Positions 19,810 to 21,605 of a stretch of 21,605 bases of DNA are shown here, piece by piece (position 1 is the first letter of the stretch; every line of letters begins with the position of its first letter). Made by a program: the position numbers and the translations under genes. Below the pieces are notes generated by a model. The model saw nothing but the letters and a program-made list of their open reading frames with translations, was not told the origin of the DNA and ran no database searches. The stretch is from positions 9,360 through 30,964 of the forward strand of contig DBRR01000007.1 of assembly GCA_002306055.1 (NCBI GenBank), given 5' to 3'. The DNA comes from Anaerolineaceae bacterium UBA1363 (GTDB lineage Bacteria > Chloroflexota > Anaerolineae > Anaerolineales > Anaerolineaceae).

Positions 19810-21295
19810 CGCTGACCTCCAAATCTTTGGTCTGGCGGAAAAGGAATTCTGACCCAGTCCCTCGCTTGGTCACTTTCAGTGGGGATATTCCCAGCTCGCG
19901 GGAAAGGATCGCCACCACGCGCGGCATGTCAAAGCCGCCCTGGCAACGCCCGGTTCCCAGCCAGGTACGGCGTTTGATAGCATCGTACGTGGTGGCAGGG
20001 ATTGGGGCGTGGATCTCACGGATGATCTCACCCTCGGTGACGTTTTCGCAGCGGCAGATCACCCGTCCATAACGGGGATCCATATCGCAAAGGAGTTTGC
20101 GTTCCTGGTGGGTCATGTGCGCGAAGCGCGGTCGGGGCGGTCGAATTGGGTCCCAGTATTTCTTCGCGACGAATTCTTCCCCAGCGTCTTTCATCAGGTC
20201 TACCACCATTTCTGCAATGGCTGGGGCTGATGTCAGGCCAGGCGATTCGATGCCGCCCAGGTTGACGAAGCCCTGCACACTGCTGGGGACTTCGATTACA
20301 TAGTCGTTGTTGTAATTAATGCCCGGGGTGTAGCAAGGACCGTTTCCCATGGGACGTAAGCCGACAAAATTCGCAATCGAATGGCGGAGATTGAGGGAGG
20401 GAATCAATTTCTTGGCGCCATCGAGCAGTTCGTCCATGCCTTCTTTGGTTAGGGATGTATCTTCTTTGTCATCGATCACATTGGCGTTAGGGCCTACGAT
20501 GGTGTTCTCGTGTAAGGTAGCGGTAACCAAGATGCCCTTACCCCGGCTGGATGGCACAGGAAAGAGTACATTGTGGATTTGGACTTCCGCCCGGTCAAAG
20601 ATGAAATACTCACCTTTGCGTGGTTTTATGAAAAATTCAGGGCGGACGCCAGCTTTGTGCATCACTGCGTCGGAGTAAATACCAGCTGAGTTAATCACCC
20701 AACGGGCAAAGAAATCTCCCCGATTGGTTTTAACACCAATAACGCGGTTGCCTTCCCAAATAAAATCTTCAAATTTGGTATTCAGAAGAACCGTGGCACC
20801 GTTGATAACCGCGTTTTCTGCAGCGGCGACAGTGACCTGGAAGGGATCGCAAATGCCGCCGGTCGTTGCCCAAAGAGCGCCGCTGACATCAGGGTTGATG
20901 TCGCGCTCTCGAGAACGCATTTCACCAGCATCGAGCATCACCATCCCCGGGACGCCGTTCTTGATGCCTTGCTGCATCAACTTTTCTACCAGGGGCCGTT
21001 CCTCTTCTCCGATAGCGACCACATAATCGCCTCTGCGTTCAAAGGGGAAGTTGAGTTCGCCAGCTAATTGGTCCCACATGGGATTCGCCCTGACATTCAT
21101 TAAAGCTTTCAGAGAGCCTGGTAAGGGGTCATAACCTGCATGGACAATTGCCGTATTCGCCGAAGAGGAACCCATGCCGATATCTGCTTCTTTCTCTATC
21201 AGCAGCAGCTTGCCTTCGTAACGGGAAAGCCATCGGGCAATCATTGCACCAACTACGCCCCCCCCAATCACGAGGTAATCGTATTTTTCTTGCAC
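19799..21295 (-). CDS. GlpA-like FAD-dependent dehydrogenase (DAO fold) with BFD [2Fe-2S] domain
   Basis: 498 residues from GTG 21295, which has GGAGG 5 nt upstream; TTG 21322 and ATG 21307 are weaker alternatives. Probable oxidation of glycerol-3-phosphate or a similar hydroxy acid. The FAD motif VIGGGVVGAMIARWLSR starts near residue 9, followed by NTAIVHAGYDPLPGSLKALM. The DAO domain ends near 380, and a BFD-like domain follows with C414-R-C416 and GRC451QGGFD. The fourth cluster ligand, usually Cys in RCQGGFC, is Asp456 here. First gene of the three-gene cassette, overlapping the next by 11 nt. GlpA is the nearest known role; 2-hydroxyglutarate-type oxidases are another possibility. Confidence 0.87.
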   Translation of the reverse strand: MQEKYDYLVIGGGVVGAMIARWLSRYEGKLLLIEKEADIGMGSSSANTAIVHAGYDPLPGSLKALMNVRANPMWDQLAGELNFPFERRGDYVVAIGEEERPLVEKLMQQGIKNGVPGMVMLDAGEMRSRERDINPDVSGALWATTGGICDPFQVTVAAAENAVINGATVLLNTKFEDFIWEGNRVIGVKTNRGDFFARWVINSAGIYSDAVMHKAGVRPEFFIKPRKGEYFIFDRAEVQIHNVLFPVPSSRGKGILVTATLHENTIVGPNANVIDDKEDTSLTKEGMDELLDGAKKLIPSLNLRHSIANFVGLRPMGNGPCYTPGINYNNDYVIEVPSSVQGFVNLGGIESPGLTSAPAIAEMVVDLMKDAGEEFVAKKYWDPIRPPRPRFAHMTHQERKLLCDMDPRYGRVICRCENVTEGEIIREIHAPIPATTYDAIKRRTWLGTGRCQGGFDMPRVVAILSRELGISPLKVTKRGTGSEFLFRQTKDLEVSDVN

Positions 21296-21333
21296 ACTTG
21301 CCTCCATTTTTTTAAATTTCAATATGACGCAAA

Positions 21334-21339
21334 ATTATA
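21334..21339 (-). promoter_or_regulatory. -10 box of the dehydrogenase cassette
   Basis: Minus-strand TATAAT lies 38 nt before GTG 21295. The expected -35 position reads GGCATA, which is poor and could point to activator dependence. Confidence 0.4.
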
Positions 21340-21360
21340 ATACCGCTAAGATATTTTATG

Positions 21361-21392
21361 CCAGGATCAGATGACACCAGGATTAGATGATA
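21361..21392. repeat. tandem 16-bp direct repeat upstream of the cassette
   Basis: CCAGGATCAGATGACA (21361-21376) is followed directly by CCAGGATTAGATGATA (21377-21392), 14 of 16 bases identical. It covers or lies just upstream of the -35 position of the cassette promoter and could be a regulator binding site. Confidence 0.5.
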
Positions 21393-21462
21393 GCCGCGAA
21401 GCAATTTTTCCCCGGAGCATGTGTTGTAAAGGTAATTAATTTGCTAAAAAACGGTTATCATT

Positions 21463-21490
21463 TTGTACACGGTAAGACATTTTTTATAAT
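21463..21490 (+). promoter_or_regulatory. predicted rightward promoter for a gene beyond the window
   Basis: TTGTAC (21463-21468), a 16-bp spacer and TATAAT (21485-21490) form a fair sigma70-type promoter. GGAGGG at 21581-21586 may serve a downstream gene, but no start codon with an open frame is supported inside the window. Apart from these sites, 21393-21605 is AT-rich and shows nothing else. Confidence 0.45.
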
Positions 21491-21605
21491 TCTGAGGTAT
21501 TATACTACGCAGCCAAAAATAAAAACAGATTATTCATCAAAAACCAAATTGGCATTCAGTGCAAAATTTTGTAAATATTTGGAGGGTGTTGAAATAAACC
21601 AACAA

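Noticed and set aside
21579..21605. Start of a gene running off the right edge
   Set aside because: GGAGGG is present at 21581-21586, but the GTG/TTG after it reaches a stop within a few codons. The only open frame would start at a TTG that overlaps the site.

Overview
The window looks like a chromosomal segment of an anaerobic Chloroflexota bacterium, most likely class Anaerolineae. This rests on gene content, not on a phylogenetic marker. The clues are several envelope proteins with long Thr-Pro linkers next to LysM or other ectodomains, a mevalonate-type decarboxylase in a bacterium, DUF711 and DUF1622 proteins, and -10 boxes sitting directly upstream of start codons. No rRNA, tRNA, CRISPR array, prophage or classical insertion sequence was seen.

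Layout. (1) 1-1065: a REP-associated tyrosine transposase (RAYT) gene flanked by GTAG-footed palindromes, including a three-copy array with an exact 81-bp period. (2) 1099-2891: serS and a translationally coupled DUF456 membrane protein on the minus strand, behind a roughly 150-nt structured leader. (3) 3174-6314: plus-strand run of a LysM protein, a YfcE-type phosphoesterase, an rRNA methyltransferase of the SpoU/TrmH family and a DUF711 protein. (4) 6305-7983: minus-strand pair of a PpiC/SurA-like lipoprotein and a one-pass Thr-Pro-linker protein. (5) 7984-8871: about 900 bp without a gene, rich in three kinds of palindromic repeat. (6) 8949-11383: a double-LysM membrane protein, then convergent DUF1622 and Gfo/Idh/MocA genes. 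(7) 11485-14378: a YgeY-like M20 hydrolase and a YgeW-like carbamoyltransferase, separated by 700 bp holding a second REPIN-like element and more repeats. (8) 14503-15941: a three-gene run (four-helix membrane protein, TfoX-N protein, one-pass protein). (9) 15945-16919: a mevalonate-pathway decarboxylase that lacks two basic residues and may act on mevalonate phosphate. (10) 17207-18019: deoC. (11) 18156-21295: a minus-strand three-gene cassette of a GlpA-like FAD dehydrogenase with a BFD domain, an FAD/NAD(P) oxidoreductase and a DUF1667 cysteine protein.

How the genes work together. The strongest system-level signal is the RAYT with its REP/REPIN substrates: palindromes around the gene share the GTAG foot and stem with an element 12 kb away. 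The glycerol-3-phosphate-dehydrogenase-like cassette is one tight operon. The ygeY and ygeW-like genes recall the E. coli yge nitrogen-catabolism cluster, but its other members are absent here. Three genes carry TATAAT 6-7 nt before their start codon, which predicts leaderless transcripts.
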